Assembly: GCF_029960645.1 (NCBI RefSeq)
Contig: NZ_JASBQY010000006.1
Span: forward strand, 1 to 64,000
Direction of reading: 5' to 3'
Origin: Arthrobacter sp. AL12
GTDB lineage: Bacteria; Actinomycetota; Actinomycetes; Actinomycetales; Micrococcaceae
Length of the DNA: 64,000 nt
The notes under the pieces are model-generated. The model worked only from the letters and a program-made list of their open reading frames with translations. It was not told the DNA's origin and did not search any database. Below are positions 53,781-62,137 of this stretch, piece by piece (positions within the stretch are counted from its first letter, which is position 1; each line of letters begins with the position of its first letter). The position numbers and the translations under genes were made by a program.

Positions 53781-53903
53781 CAGGGGAGCGCCGCCGTCGG
53801 GCATCACCGGAGGAATCCGGGGAAACCACAGGTGGGCGCTGAGAGTGCGGACAGCCGCAGACCCTCGAACCTGATCCGGTTAGTACCGGCGCAAGGGAGT
53901 CGA
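53781..53903 (+). promoter_or_regulatory. TPP riboswitch (THI element)
   Basis: The conserved THI-box segments are all present: CAGGGGAGCGCC at the 5' end, CTGAGAGTGCGG around 53838, then ACCCTCGAACCTGAT and GCGCAAGGGAGTC at the 3' end. It binds thiamine diphosphate and sits 79 bases before ykoE. Downstream, a hairpin blocks the Shine-Dalgarno, so control is likely at translation. Confidence 0.95.
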
Positions 53904-53957
53904 GTTCTCAGAGTGCGCGGGGCGGCGGCGGAAGCTGCCAACCCCGGGTCACTCTCC

Positions 53958-53976
53958 CCTCCTGTTCCTCAGGAGG
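53958..53976 (+). promoter_or_regulatory. Shine-Dalgarno-sequestering hairpin of the TPP riboswitch
   Basis: CCTCCTG (53958-53964) pairs perfectly with CAGGAGG (53970-53976) around a 5-base loop. The second arm is the ribosome binding site of ykoE (AGGAGG, 6 bases before ATG 53982). This is the likely expression platform of the riboswitch: ligand binding should favour the closed hairpin. Confidence 0.75.
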
Positions 53977-53981
53977 ACGAT

Positions 53982-54716
53982 ATGACTGACACATCAGCCG
54001 AGCACACACCTGCCGGGCACGCACCTGCCGGGCACACACCTGCCGGGCACACACCTGCCGGGCACACACCTGCCGGGCACGCACCTGCCAAGCAAGAACC
54101 TGCCGCGACGCCCGCCAAACGCAGCCACAACTGGCGGGTGGTGGACATTGTGGTGGCCGCGTTGATCGCGGTGGCCGGCGGCGTGATTTTCTGGGCCTGG
54201 TCCCAGGGCGCCAACCTCATTTCCGCCCCGGTCAACGCGTTCTACCCGCCGCTCACGGGGCTCTACGCCGGCGGCTGGATGATCCCCGCGGTATTGGGCA
54301 TGCTCATCATCCGCAAACCGGGCGCCGCGCTGTTCTGCGAAGGCGTGGCCGCCACCGGCGAGCTGATCATGGGCTCGCAGTACGGCACGACGGTGCTCAT
54401 CTCCGGCCTGCTGCAGGGCCTGGGCGCCGAACTGGTCTTCGCCGCCTTCCTGTACAGGAAGTTCAACCTGCCGGTATCCCTGCTGGCCGGTGCCGGGGCG
54501 GGTGTGTTCTGCGGCCTGAATGATGCGTTTATGCCCTGGGGCTGGAACATCGCCTACGCCGGCGGCGACAAGCTCGCGTACATCATTTTCACCGCCGTCT
54601 CCGGCGCCGTGATCGCCGGCGGGCTGTCCTGGCTCGCCACCCGCGGTCTAGCCAGGACCGGTGTGCTGAGTTCCTTTGCCTCCCGCAAGGCCGGCACGGA
54701 GCCGGTCTTCTCCTGA
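53982..54716 (+). CDS. ykoE: ECF transporter substrate-binding (S) component for thiamine precursor, YkoE-like
   Basis: A 244-residue membrane protein. Residues 8-37 are six copies of HTPAG/HAPAG, then a basic linker, and about five membrane segments from residue 50 (IVVAALIAVAGGVIFWAW) carry substrate-binding pieces such as FYPPLTGLYAGGWMIPAVLG and GSQYGTTVLISGLLQGLGAELVF. YkoE is the specificity subunit for hydroxymethylpyrimidine or thiamine in the YkoEDC system. AGGAGG selects ATG 53982; the longer open frame begins inside the riboswitch. Controlled by the TPP riboswitch. Confidence 0.92.
   Translation: MTDTSAEHTPAGHAPAGHTPAGHTPAGHTPAGHAPAKQEPAATPAKRSHNWRVVDIVVAALIAVAGGVIFWAWSQGANLISAPVNAFYPPLTGLYAGGWMIPAVLGMLIIRKPGAALFCEGVAATGELIMGSQYGTTVLISGLLQGLGAELVFAAFLYRKFNLPVSLLAGAGAGVFCGLNDAFMPWGWNIAYAGGDKLAYIIFTAVSGAVIAGGLSWLATRGLARTGVLSSFASRKAGTEPVFS
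54003..54092 (+). repeat. Six tandem 15-bp units encoding H(T/A)PAG
   Basis: Six 15-base units of the type CACACACCTGCCGGG run without interruption, encoding HTPAG, HAPAG, HTPAG three times and HAPAK. Near-identical DNA copies suggest slippage-driven length variation. They make a His-rich N-terminal extension on the YkoE protein. Confidence 0.9.
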
Positions 54717-54732
54717 CGTCCGCGCCCTGACC

Positions 54733-56394
54733 ATGACATCCTCCGATACGGTCCGCCCGGCCACGGTCGCCGCCCGCGGCTGGGGCTGGCGGCACGCCGG
54801 CCGGTCCCGGCCCGCGGTCCGCGGTCTGAACCTGGACATCCGGCCCGGGGAGCGTGTGCTGCTGCTGGGACCCTCGGGTGCCGGCAAGTCAACGCTGCTC
54901 CACGCCCTGGCCGGGGTGCTCGGTGACAGCTCCACGGGCGGCGCTGACCCCGCATCCGGTACTGCGGCGGACGCCGAGGACGCGGACGAATCCGGCAGCC
55001 TGCTGATCGACGGTGCCCCGCCGCGGTCCCGGCGCGGCCGGGCCGGGCTGATGCAGCAGGACCCGGAGACCCAGGTGGTGCTCTCGCGCCTCGGCGACGA
55101 CGTCGCCTTCGGCGCGGAGAACCTCTCCGTGCCCCCGGCGGACATCTGGTCACGGGTCGGGGAAGCGCTCGAGGACGTCGGGCTGGGCCGTCTGCCGCTG
55201 GACCACCCGACGTCGTCGCTCTCCGGCGGGCAGAAGCAGCGCCTGGCGCTCGCCGGCATCCTGGCGATGCGCCCCGGGCTGATCCTGCTCGATGAACCCA
55301 CCGCCAACCTCGATCCCGACGGCGTCCTGGAAGTCCGCGACGCCGTCGGCCGCTGCCTGGATAAGACCGGCGCCACTCTCGTGGTGGTGGAGCACCGGGT
55401 CTCTGTCTGGAAGGACCTCGTGGACCGGATCGTGGTGCTGCAGCCCGGCTCGGCCACGGACTCCGCCGTGCTGATCGACGGGCCGCCGGACCAGGTCCTG
55501 GCGCAGGCACGGGACATGCTCACCGCGGCGGGCGTCTGGGTGCCGGGCTACGTGCCCCCGGCCCGCGGGCGCGGCGGCACCCGGGACGCCGGTGCCTCCG
55601 GGGCCTCCGCGGGGGCGCTCCCCGGTGCCGGCACCGCGGGGCGGCTGCTGCTGGCCGCGGAGGGCCTGGCTGTGTCGCGCGAACGCCCGCGGCGGGCCGG
55701 TCTCCGTGGCGGCTTCCGGCCTGTCCCGCCGCAACCCGTGCAGTCCGGCATCACGGCCCAGGTCCGGGCCGGGGAGGCCCTGACCATCACCGGGCCCAAC
55801 GGCTCGGGGAAGTCCACCTTCGCCCTCACGCTCGCCGGGCTGCTCGCGCCGGTGTCCGGCAGGGTCTCTGCCGCCGTGGAACTCAGCGCCGGCGCCGGGA
55901 TCGACCCGTACCGGTGGAAGGCCCAGCAGCTGATCGCCCGGATCGGCACCGTGTTCCAGGAACCCGAGCACCAGTTCGTCACCGGCCGGGTGCTCGACGA
56001 GCTGATGTTCGGGCCCCGGCACCTGGGCCGCGGCGAGGAGCGTGTGGACGAACTGCTGGAGCGGCTGCGGCTGACGGAGCTGGTGGACGCCAATCCCTAC
56101 ACACTCTCGGGAGGGGAAAAGCGGCGCCTGTCGGTGGCGACCGTCCTCGCCGCCCATCCCCAGGTGCTCGTCCTGGACGAACCCACCTTCGGCCAGGACG
56201 CCAACACCTGGGCCGAGCTGGCGTCCTTCCTCTCCGAACTGCTCGACGACGGCACCGCCGTCGTGTCCGTGACGCACGATGCCGACTTCAGCGCCGTCCT
56301 GGGCGGCACCGAGCTGAGCCTCCGGGCCCCGGAACGCCGGGAACCGGACGGGCTTACGGGACGCCGTCAACCGGGGAAGGTCGGCGCGCCATGA
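54733..56394 (+). CDS. ykoD: Tandem ABC ATPase of the thiamine-precursor ECF transporter, YkoD-like
   Basis: A 553-residue protein with two ATP-binding cassettes in one chain. First: Walker A GPSGAGKST, signature LSGGQKQR, Walker B LILLDEPTANLD. Second: Walker A GPNGSGKST, signature LSGGEKRR, Walker B VLVLDEPTFGQD. A Gly/Ala-rich linker lies between, about residues 275-300. ATG 54733 is 17 bases after the ykoE stop and has no clear ribosome binding site, so reinitiation is likely. It energises YkoE/YkoC. Confidence 0.93.
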   Translation: MTSSDTVRPATVAARGWGWRHAGRSRPAVRGLNLDIRPGERVLLLGPSGAGKSTLLHALAGVLGDSSTGGADPASGTAADAEDADESGSLLIDGAPPRSRRGRAGLMQQDPETQVVLSRLGDDVAFGAENLSVPPADIWSRVGEALEDVGLGRLPLDHPTSSLSGGQKQRLALAGILAMRPGLILLDEPTANLDPDGVLEVRDAVGRCLDKTGATLVVVEHRVSVWKDLVDRIVVLQPGSATDSAVLIDGPPDQVLAQARDMLTAAGVWVPGYVPPARGRGGTRDAGASGASAGALPGAGTAGRLLLAAEGLAVSRERPRRAGLRGGFRPVPPQPVQSGITAQVRAGEALTITGPNGSGKSTFALTLAGLLAPVSGRVSAAVELSAGAGIDPYRWKAQQLIARIGTVFQEPEHQFVTGRVLDELMFGPRHLGRGEERVDELLERLRLTELVDANPYTLSGGEKRRLSVATVLAAHPQVLVLDEPTFGQDANTWAELASFLSELLDDGTAVVSVTHDADFSAVLGGTELSLRAPERREPDGLTGRRQPGKVGAP

Positions 56395-57194
56395 GGCAGG
56401 AACTGACGCTGCGCGGCAACCAGGCCCTGCTGACCCGCGCCAACCCGCTGGCGAAATTCGCCGCCGTTATGCTCATCACGATGGTGCTGGCGCTGTCCAT
56501 CGACTGGGTGTCCGCCTCGGTGGCCCTGGCGTTCGAGCTGGCGCTTCTTCCCCTGGCCGGACTCACCGTTGCCCTGCTCTGGCAGCGCGGCTGGCCACTG
56601 ATTCTGGCCGCCGCCCTGGGCGGCTGGAGCACCACGATCCTGGCCCCCGACACCGGGAGCATCCTGCTTGACGCCAGGATCTGGTCCATCAGCGACGGAT
56701 CCCTCGAACTGGGGGTGGGGTTCATGGTCCGCGGCCTGGCCATTGCGCTGCCGGCGGTGCTGCTGATGAGCTGCACGGACCCCACGGACCTGGCCGATGC
56801 CCTGGCGCAGAAGGCGAAGCTGCCGCACCGTTTCGTCCTCGGGACGCTGGCCGCGATGCGGCTCGTGGGGCTCATGGCCGAAGAATGGCAGACCATCGGC
56901 ATGGCACGCCGCGCCCGCGGTGTGGGCTCCCACGGGAATCCACTGCAGCGGCTGCGCGCCACCCTGGGGCAGAGCTTCGGGCTGCTGGTGCAGGCCGTCC
57001 GGCGCGCCTCCCGGCTCGCGGTCACCATGGAAGCCCGGGGCTTCGGCGGCGCACACCGGACCTGGGCCCGGACATCGACGTTCAGCGGCGTGGACGCCTG
57101 GGTGCTGCTCGGCGGGGTGCTGATTGCCGGCGCCGCCGTCGCGGCCTCGCTGGCGGCGGGAACCTGGAACATGGTCTTCCTCGCCCGCCAGTAG
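56391..57194 (+). CDS. ykoC: ECF transporter transmembrane (T) component, YkoC-like
   Basis: A 267-residue membrane protein with the two ARG-type coupling motifs of EcfT (MARRARGVGS and MEARGFGG), preceded by several membrane segments (FAAVMLITMVLALSIDWV). ATG 56391 overlaps the ykoD stop as ATGA; the longer open frame to 55914 is inside ykoD. Last gene of the ykoEDC operon. Confidence 0.92.
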   Translation: MRQELTLRGNQALLTRANPLAKFAAVMLITMVLALSIDWVSASVALAFELALLPLAGLTVALLWQRGWPLILAAALGGWSTTILAPDTGSILLDARIWSISDGSLELGVGFMVRGLAIALPAVLLMSCTDPTDLADALAQKAKLPHRFVLGTLAAMRLVGLMAEEWQTIGMARRARGVGSHGNPLQRLRATLGQSFGLLVQAVRRASRLAVTMEARGFGGAHRTWARTSTFSGVDAWVLLGGVLIAGAAVAASLAAGTWNMVFLARQ

Positions 57195-57235
57195 CCGCGG
57201 TTATCGCACGGTGCGGGTATTCCTGTGAGATTAGC

Positions 57236-57255
57236 GGCATTCCGGCCCGAATGCC
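57236..57255. promoter_or_regulatory. Inverted repeat before the HTH-MurA gene
   Basis: GGCATTC (57236-57242) and GAATGCC (57249-57255) are perfect arms with a 6-base loop, 36 bases before the gene and 42 after ykoC. It could be a weak terminator or an operator for the HTH domain of the downstream protein. Confidence 0.35.
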
Positions 57256-57290
57256 CGGGGTTAATAGATCATCCGTGATATTTTCTGGGG

Positions 57291-58814
57291 ATGATCCAAG
57301 AGACTGCTGAAGAAGTCGGCGCCCTGCTCCGCGACGCCCGCGGCCAGAAAGGCTGGACCCAGGGGCAGCTCGCCGCCGAACTGGGAACCAGCCAGAGCGC
57401 GATTGCCCGCATGGAACAGGGCAAGCAGAACCTGAGCCTGAAAATGATCCAGCGGCTCGAGTCCATCTTCGGCCGGAGCATCGTCAAAGTAGGCCGGCCG
57501 GCCATGACGCACCTCCGGGTCGAGGGCGGCCGCACCCTCTCCGGCTCCGTCGATGTCAACAGCAGCAAGAACGCCGGCGTCGCCCTGCTCTGCGCCAGCC
57601 TCATCAACCGCGGCACCACGATCCTGCGGCGGCTTGCCCGGATCGAAGAGGTCAACCGGATCGTCGAGGTGCTGACCAGCATCGGCGTCGAATGCACCTG
57701 GCTCAACGCCAACGACCTGCAGATCCGCCGTCCCGCCGTGCTGGACCTGGAGTCCATGGACGTCGAGGCGGCCCGCCGGACCCGCAGCGTCATCATGCTG
57801 CTGGGCCCGCTCCTGGATGAATCCAGTGAGTACCGGCTGCCCTACGCCGGCGGCTGCGACCTCGGCACCCGCACTGTGCAGCCGCACATGCAGGCGCTGC
57901 GCCAGTTCGGCCTCAGCGTCGACGCCAAGGCCGGCTTCTACGCCGTGCAGGCGCCGCCGTCGGACGGGCACGACCGCTCCTTCGTGCTCAGCGAACGCGG
58001 CGACACCGTCACCGAAAACGCCATCATGGCCGCGGCGCACCGCAGCGGCACCACTGTCATCCGCAACGCCAGCCCCAATTACATGGTGCAGGATCTCTGC
58101 TTCTACCTGCAGATGCTCGGCGTCGGGATCGAGGGCGTGGGGACCACCACGCTGAAGATCACCGGGCGCCCCAACGTCGACGCCGACATCGAATACTTCC
58201 CCTCCGAGGACCCGATCGAGGCGATGAGCCTGATCACCGCCGGTATCGTCACGAACTCGGAGGTGACCATCCGGCGCGTCCCGATCGAGTTCATGGAGAT
58301 CGAACTCGCCACGCTGGAACAGATGGGCCAGCGGCTGGAGGTCTCCGGCGAGTACCTGGCCCGGAACGGGCGCACCCGGCTGGTGGACGTCACCACCCGG
58401 ACCTCGGAACTGCGCGCCCCCGAGGACAAGATCCACCCCATGCCGTTCCCCGGGCTAAACATCGACAACCTGCCCTTCTTCGCGGTCATCGCCGCGAATG
58501 CCCAGGGCCAGACGATGATCCACGACTGGGTCTATGACAACCGGGCGATCTACCTGACCGAGCTGAACAAACTCGGCGCCCAGGTGCAGCTGCTGGACCC
58601 GCACCGGATCTATGTCAACGGACCCACCAAATGGCGTGCGGCCGAGGTGGGCTGCCCGCCCGCCCTCCGCCCCGCGGCATGCCTGCTGCTGGCAATGCTC
58701 GCCGCCCGAGGCGTCTCGGAGCTGCGCAACATCTACGTGATCGAGCGCGGCTACGAGGACCTGGCCGAACGACTCAACACCATCGGCGCAAAGATTGAGT
58801 ACTTCCAAGACTGA
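57291..58814 (+). CDS. HTH (XRE) domain fused to UDP-GlcNAc 1-carboxyvinyltransferase-like enzyme
   Basis: A 507-residue fusion. Residues 8-60 are a Xre-type helix-turn-helix (TQGQLAAELGTSQSAIARME). Residues about 72-507 are an EPT/MurA domain with the catalytic Lys93-Asn94 (SSKNAG) and the phosphoenolpyruvate-reactive Cys189 in AGGCDLGTR, so it may be enzymatically active in peptidoglycan precursor synthesis. Classical MurA has about 420 residues, so the extra N-terminus is the DNA-binding domain. It may be a second MurA paralogue, or a regulator. Start ATG 57291, weak ribosome binding site. Confidence 0.85.
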   Translation: MIQETAEEVGALLRDARGQKGWTQGQLAAELGTSQSAIARMEQGKQNLSLKMIQRLESIFGRSIVKVGRPAMTHLRVEGGRTLSGSVDVNSSKNAGVALLCASLINRGTTILRRLARIEEVNRIVEVLTSIGVECTWLNANDLQIRRPAVLDLESMDVEAARRTRSVIMLLGPLLDESSEYRLPYAGGCDLGTRTVQPHMQALRQFGLSVDAKAGFYAVQAPPSDGHDRSFVLSERGDTVTENAIMAAAHRSGTTVIRNASPNYMVQDLCFYLQMLGVGIEGVGTTTLKITGRPNVDADIEYFPSEDPIEAMSLITAGIVTNSEVTIRRVPIEFMEIELATLEQMGQRLEVSGEYLARNGRTRLVDVTTRTSELRAPEDKIHPMPFPGLNIDNLPFFAVIAANAQGQTMIHDWVYDNRAIYLTELNKLGAQVQLLDPHRIYVNGPTKWRAAEVGCPPALRPAACLLLAMLAARGVSELRNIYVIERGYEDLAERLNTIGAKIEYFQD

Positions 58815-58833
58815 ATCCTCTGGACAAATCCAA

Positions 58834-58897
58834 GCAACGCGGGGTCACTCCGCGCCCAGCCGGAGGCCCTGCGTGGGCGCGGAGTGACCCCGCGTTG
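58834..58897. repeat. Dispersed palindromic repeat, copy B
   Basis: Perfect 24-bp arms, 58835-58858 (starting CAACGCGGGGTCACT) and 58874-58897 (ending TGACCCCGCGTTG), with a 15-base loop. It lies 20 bases after the HTH-MurA stop and 40 before ybdK, so it can terminate transcription as well. It has the same ends as copies A and C but a different interior. Confidence 0.9.
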
Positions 58898-58937
58898 AGG
58901 TAGAGCGTTTCGTTGGATCCTGACGCACAATAGAACC

Positions 58938-60128
58938 ATGCGCACCTTCGGCGTGGAGGAAGAACTGCTGATAGTGGACCCCGAAACGGGGATGCTGCTT
59001 GCCCTCGCCGACGTCATGCTTCCCAGCCTGGTCCCGCCCAAGCTGGACGCGGGCCCGGTGGACCCGGCACGGCTGCATGACGTGGGCGTTGGCACCGATT
59101 TCAGCTACGAACTCAAACTGGAGCAGATCGAAACCCAGACGCGGCCGTGCCTGGATTACACCGAACTGCTCCGGCAGCTTAATCAGGGCCGGGCCCTCGC
59201 GGACCGCGCCGCCCGGGTGCACGGCGGCCGCGTCGCCGCCCTCGCCACCTCGCCGCACGGCTCCGCCACCCACCTCACGCCTAATCAGCGCTACCTGACC
59301 ATGCAGCATCGCTTCGGCCTCACGGTCCGGAACCAGCTGACCTGCGGCCTGCACGTCCATACCTTCGTGGAGTCTCCGGAGGAAGGCGTGGCCGTGATGG
59401 ACCGGATCCGCGACAAGCTCGCCGTCCTGATCGCGCTCAGTGCGAACTCCCCCTACTGGAACGGCGCGGAGACCGGGTTCGAAAGCTACCGCACGCAGGC
59501 CTGGAACCGCTGGCCGGGGTCCGGTCCCACAATGATCTTCGGCAGCCTGCCGGTCTACCGGCGGGTGGTGACCCGGCTGATCGAAACCGGCGTCCTGATG
59601 GACGAAGGGATGATCTACTTCGACGCGAGGCTGTGCCGGCAGCATCCCACCGTGGAGATCCGGGTCGCCGATGTCTGCCTGCGTGCCGAGGACGCGGCGC
59701 TGATCGCCGTGCTGGTGCGCGCGCTCGTCGAGTCGGCGTCCCGGGAATGGAACGACGGCGTCGATCCCGCCCCGGTGCCGACGCTGCTGCTGCGGATGGC
59801 CGCCTGGCAGGCCAGCAACTGCGGACTCGGCGGGCAGCTCCTGGACTTCGGAACCTTCACCCCGGCCCCCGCCGCGGCGGTGGTCCACGCGCTGGTGGAC
59901 TTTGTCGCCCCTGTGCTGGAGGAACAGGGCGAGCTGGACCTGGTGCGGGCGGGCGTCGGCCGGATCCTGGCGGAGGGCACCGGGTCGCAGTTGCAGCGGG
60001 AGCCGTTCCACGCAGGCGGGCTGGCCGCCGTCGTCGAACGGGCCTCCGACGTGACCAGTCAGGGAACCGTTACCGGGGACCCGGCGGACCAGCGCTCCTC
60101 CCTGGGCAGGGTCCGCCGCCGGCCCTGA
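58938..60128 (+). CDS. ybdK: Carboxylate-amine ligase, YbdK/GCS2 family
   Basis: A 396-residue ATP-dependent ligase of the glutamate-cysteine ligase 2 group. Diagnostic segments are [42 protein letters not shown] and EIRVADVCL. YbdK has weak glutamate-cysteine ligase activity; its true role is unclear. ATG 58938 follows the repeat element with no ribosome binding site, so leaderless translation is possible. The stop codon lies in a terminator loop. Confidence 0.88.
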   Translation: MRTFGVEEELLIVDPETGMLLALADVMLPSLVPPKLDAGPVDPARLHDVGVGTDFSYELKLEQIETQTRPCLDYTELLRQLNQGRALADRAARVHGGRVAALATSPHGSATHLTPNQRYLTMQHRFGLTVRNQLTCGLHVHTFVESPEEGVAVMDRIRDKLAVLIALSANSPYWNGAETGFESYRTQAWNRWPGSGPTMIFGSLPVYRRVVTRLIETGVLMDEGMIYFDARLCRQHPTVEIRVADVCLRAEDAALIAVLVRALVESASREWNDGVDPAPVPTLLLRMAAWQASNCGLGGQLLDFGTFTPAPAAAVVHALVDFVAPVLEEQGELDLVRAGVGRILAEGTGSQLQREPFHAGGLAAVVERASDVTSQGTVTGDPADQRSSLGRVRRRP

Positions 60129-60140
60129 CGGCGGACCCTG
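60107..60140. terminator. Convergent terminator of ybdK and metZ
   Basis: CAGGGTCCGCCG (60107-60118) and CGGCGGACCCTG (60129-60140) form a perfect 12-bp stem with a 10-base loop that contains the ybdK stop codon. It lies between the converging ybdK and metZ genes and likely serves both. The T-tract is weak. Confidence 0.65.
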
Positions 60141-60147
60141 AACAGCC

Positions 60148-61356
60148 TTAGACCTGCTTGAGCGCCTGGCCGAGGTCGCGGGTCAGGTCCCCGAGGTCCT
60201 CGAGGCCCACGGAGAGGCGCACCACGCCGTCGCTGAGCCCGATCGCCGCCCGGCCCCCGGGCCCCATTGCGCGGTGCGTGGTGGTGGCGGGGTGGGTGAT
60301 GAGCGACTTCGAATCGCCCAGGTTGTTCGAGATGTCGATGATCCGCAGCGCGTCCAGCAGCGCAAACGCCGCCTCTTTCGCCGAACGCCCGGCGGACGGG
60401 GAAAGCTCGAAGGTCAGCACGGTGCCGCCGGCCTTCATCTGCCGGGCGGCCAGTTCGTACTGCGGGTGGGACGGCAGCAGCGGGTACCTGACCCAGCTGA
60501 CCTCGGGCTGCTCCTCAAGCCATTCGGCCAGCCGCAGCGCGGAGGCGGAGGAATGGTTCACCCGCAGGGCCATGGTCTCCAGCCCCTTGGTCAGCACCCA
60601 TGCGTTGAAGGCCGAGAGCGCCGGGCCGGTGTGGCGCATCAGCTGCTTGACCGGGCCCCCGATGAACTCCTTGGTGCCCAGGATCGCGCCGCCGAGCACC
60701 CGGCCCTGGCCGTCGATGTGCTTGGTGCCGGAATAGACGACCACGTCCGCGCCGAGCTCCCCGCAGCGCTGCAGCAGGGGAGTGGCGAAGACGTTGTCGA
60801 CGACGACCGTCGCCCCGGCGGCATGCGCCAGCTCGCTCACGGCGGCGATGTCCACGATTTCCTGCATCGGGTTCGACGGCGACTCAAAGAAGACCGCCGT
60901 CGTCGGTTCGGACAGCGCGGACCGCCACTGCTCCAGGTCCGGGCCGGCCACAAAGACCGTCTCGACGCCCCAGCGGGGGAGGATTTCGTTGAGGATCACG
61001 AAGCAGGAACCGAACAGCGAACGGGCCGCGACGACCCGGTCGCCCGCGGCCAGCAGGGCGCCGAGGGCAGTGAAGACCGCGGACATGCCCGACGCGGTGG
61101 CGAAGCAGGCCTCGGTGCCTTCGAGCAGCCGGAGCCGTTCCTGGAACGTTGCCACCGAGGGGTTGCCGTAGCGGGAGTAGACGAAACGCTCGTCCTCGCC
61201 GGTGAAGGCGCGCTCGGCGGCGGCCGCGGATTCGTAGACGAAGCCGGAGTTCAGGAAAACCGGTTCGGTGGTTTCCTGGAAGCCGGTGCGGTCGAGTCCG
61301 CCGCGGACGGCCTGGGTCTCGGCGCTCCAGCCGGCGGCCTCGGGGGTGAAGGTCAC
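60148..61356 (-). CDS. metZ: O-succinylhomoserine sulfhydrylase
   Basis: A 402-residue PLP enzyme of the Cys/Met metabolism family that makes homocysteine from an O-acylhomoserine and sulfide. The cofactor Lys is in VVYSGTKHIDGQGRVLGG, and FVYSRYGNPSVATFQERL and FFESPSNP match the family. GTG 61356 directly follows the rhodanese stop codon. Third gene of an operon with a SAM riboswitch leader, in line with methionine control. Confidence 0.92.
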   Translation of the reverse strand: MTFTPEAAGWSAETQAVRGGLDRTGFQETTEPVFLNSGFVYESAAAAERAFTGEDERFVYSRYGNPSVATFQERLRLLEGTEACFATASGMSAVFTALGALLAAGDRVVAARSLFGSCFVILNEILPRWGVETVFVAGPDLEQWRSALSEPTTAVFFESPSNPMQEIVDIAAVSELAHAAGATVVVDNVFATPLLQRCGELGADVVVYSGTKHIDGQGRVLGGAILGTKEFIGGPVKQLMRHTGPALSAFNAWVLTKGLETMALRVNHSSASALRLAEWLEEQPEVSWVRYPLLPSHPQYELAARQMKAGGTVLTFELSPSAGRSAKEAAFALLDALRIIDISNNLGDSKSLITHPATTTHRAMGPGGRAAIGLSDGVVRLSVGLEDLGDLTRDLGQALKQV

Positions 61357-61788
61357 TTAGTGCTTTCCGGGGTTGGTCGGCAGGCCGCGGTTCTTCCAGC
61401 CGTTGACGGTGCGTTCGCCGTGGCGGTCCGGCTCGCCCTCGAAGCCCTCAAGGACGTTGTAGGAGATGAACCCGGCCTCCGTTGCGGCGATCGCCGCGGC
61501 GACGGACCGGGCGCCCGAACGGCACAGGAAGACCAGTTCGGTGCCGCCGGCGTCGGGGGTTTGTTGTTTCAGCTGCAGTTTCAGCTGTTCTATGAAGCGC
61601 GAATTGGGGAGGCCGCCGGCCAGGTTCCACTGGATGAAGAGCGGGCCGGTGCCCTTGTCACCCGCGGCAGCGGTGTCCGGGATGCCGATGTGGGCCCATT
61701 CGACCTCGGTGCGGACGTCCACCAGGATGGCGCCGTCCTCCAGCTTGGCCCAGGCCGCCTGTGGGCTGAGGTCCCCGGCGTAGCTCAC
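61357..61788 (-). CDS. Rhodanese-like domain protein
   Basis: A 143-residue single rhodanese domain with the active-site loop FLCRSGARS (catalytic Cys), plus GAILVDVRTEVEWAHIG. Rhodaneses move sulfane sulfur. GTG 61788 overlaps the upstream DUF1737 stop (GTGA) and the gene abuts metZ, so it may channel sulfide or sulfane sulfur to MetZ in methionine synthesis. Confidence 0.88.
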   Translation of the reverse strand: MSYAGDLSPQAAWAKLEDGAILVDVRTEVEWAHIGIPDTAAAGDKGTGPLFIQWNLAGGLPNSRFIEQLKLQLKQQTPDAGGTELVFLCRSGARSVAAAIAATEAGFISYNVLEGFEGEPDRHGERTVNGWKNRGLPTNPGKH

Positions 61789-62093
61789 GCGTGCCCCCCG
61801 CCGTCGAACTCGAGGTCATCCACCGCATTGGCGACGGCGGCATCAGCGCTGGCGATCGCTGCCGGCAGCACCACGGCCTGGGCCACGATGACGGTGCCGC
61901 CGTCGGACGTGGCGGCCGGGCTGCCGTGCAGGACGTAGCCCTCGGCGAGGGCGGCCGAGACGCGCTCGCAGAAGGCGCGGTCATCGGGGCCGGTGAACAG
62001 GCGGTATGCGAGTCGCTCCTCGGCGGCACCGGGGACTGCGGGGGTGGGGGCGGGTGCTGTTACGGGGACAGCGGGGGCGGGCGCGTCAGGCAC
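61785..62093 (-). CDS. DUF1737 domain-containing protein
   Basis: A 102-residue protein. A Pro/Ala-rich N-terminus precedes a DUF1737 domain with YRLFTGPDDRAFCERVSAAL, then EGYVLHGSP. AAGGAGAT with 5-base spacing selects GTG 62093; the frame is open to 62159, through the riboswitch 3' part. First gene of the DUF1737-rhodanese-metZ operon. Function unknown. Confidence 0.85.
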   Translation of the reverse strand: MPDAPAPAVPVTAPAPTPAVPGAAEERLAYRLFTGPDDRAFCERVSAALAEGYVLHGSPAATSDGGTVIVAQAVVLPAAIASADAAVANAVDDLEFDGGGHA

Positions 62094-62137
62094 GACGGAT
62101 CTCCTTCTTTCACGCTTGCAGCTCGAATGGTCGATAT

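Noticed and set aside
53958..53976. Hairpin before ykoE as an intrinsic terminator
   Set aside because: Its second arm is the ribosome binding site and it is followed by ACGAT, not a T-tract; Shine-Dalgarno sequestration fits better.
57291..58814. Loss of MurA catalytic residues
   Set aside because: I checked for it: Lys93, Asn94 and Cys189 are in place, so the enzyme domain cannot be called dead.
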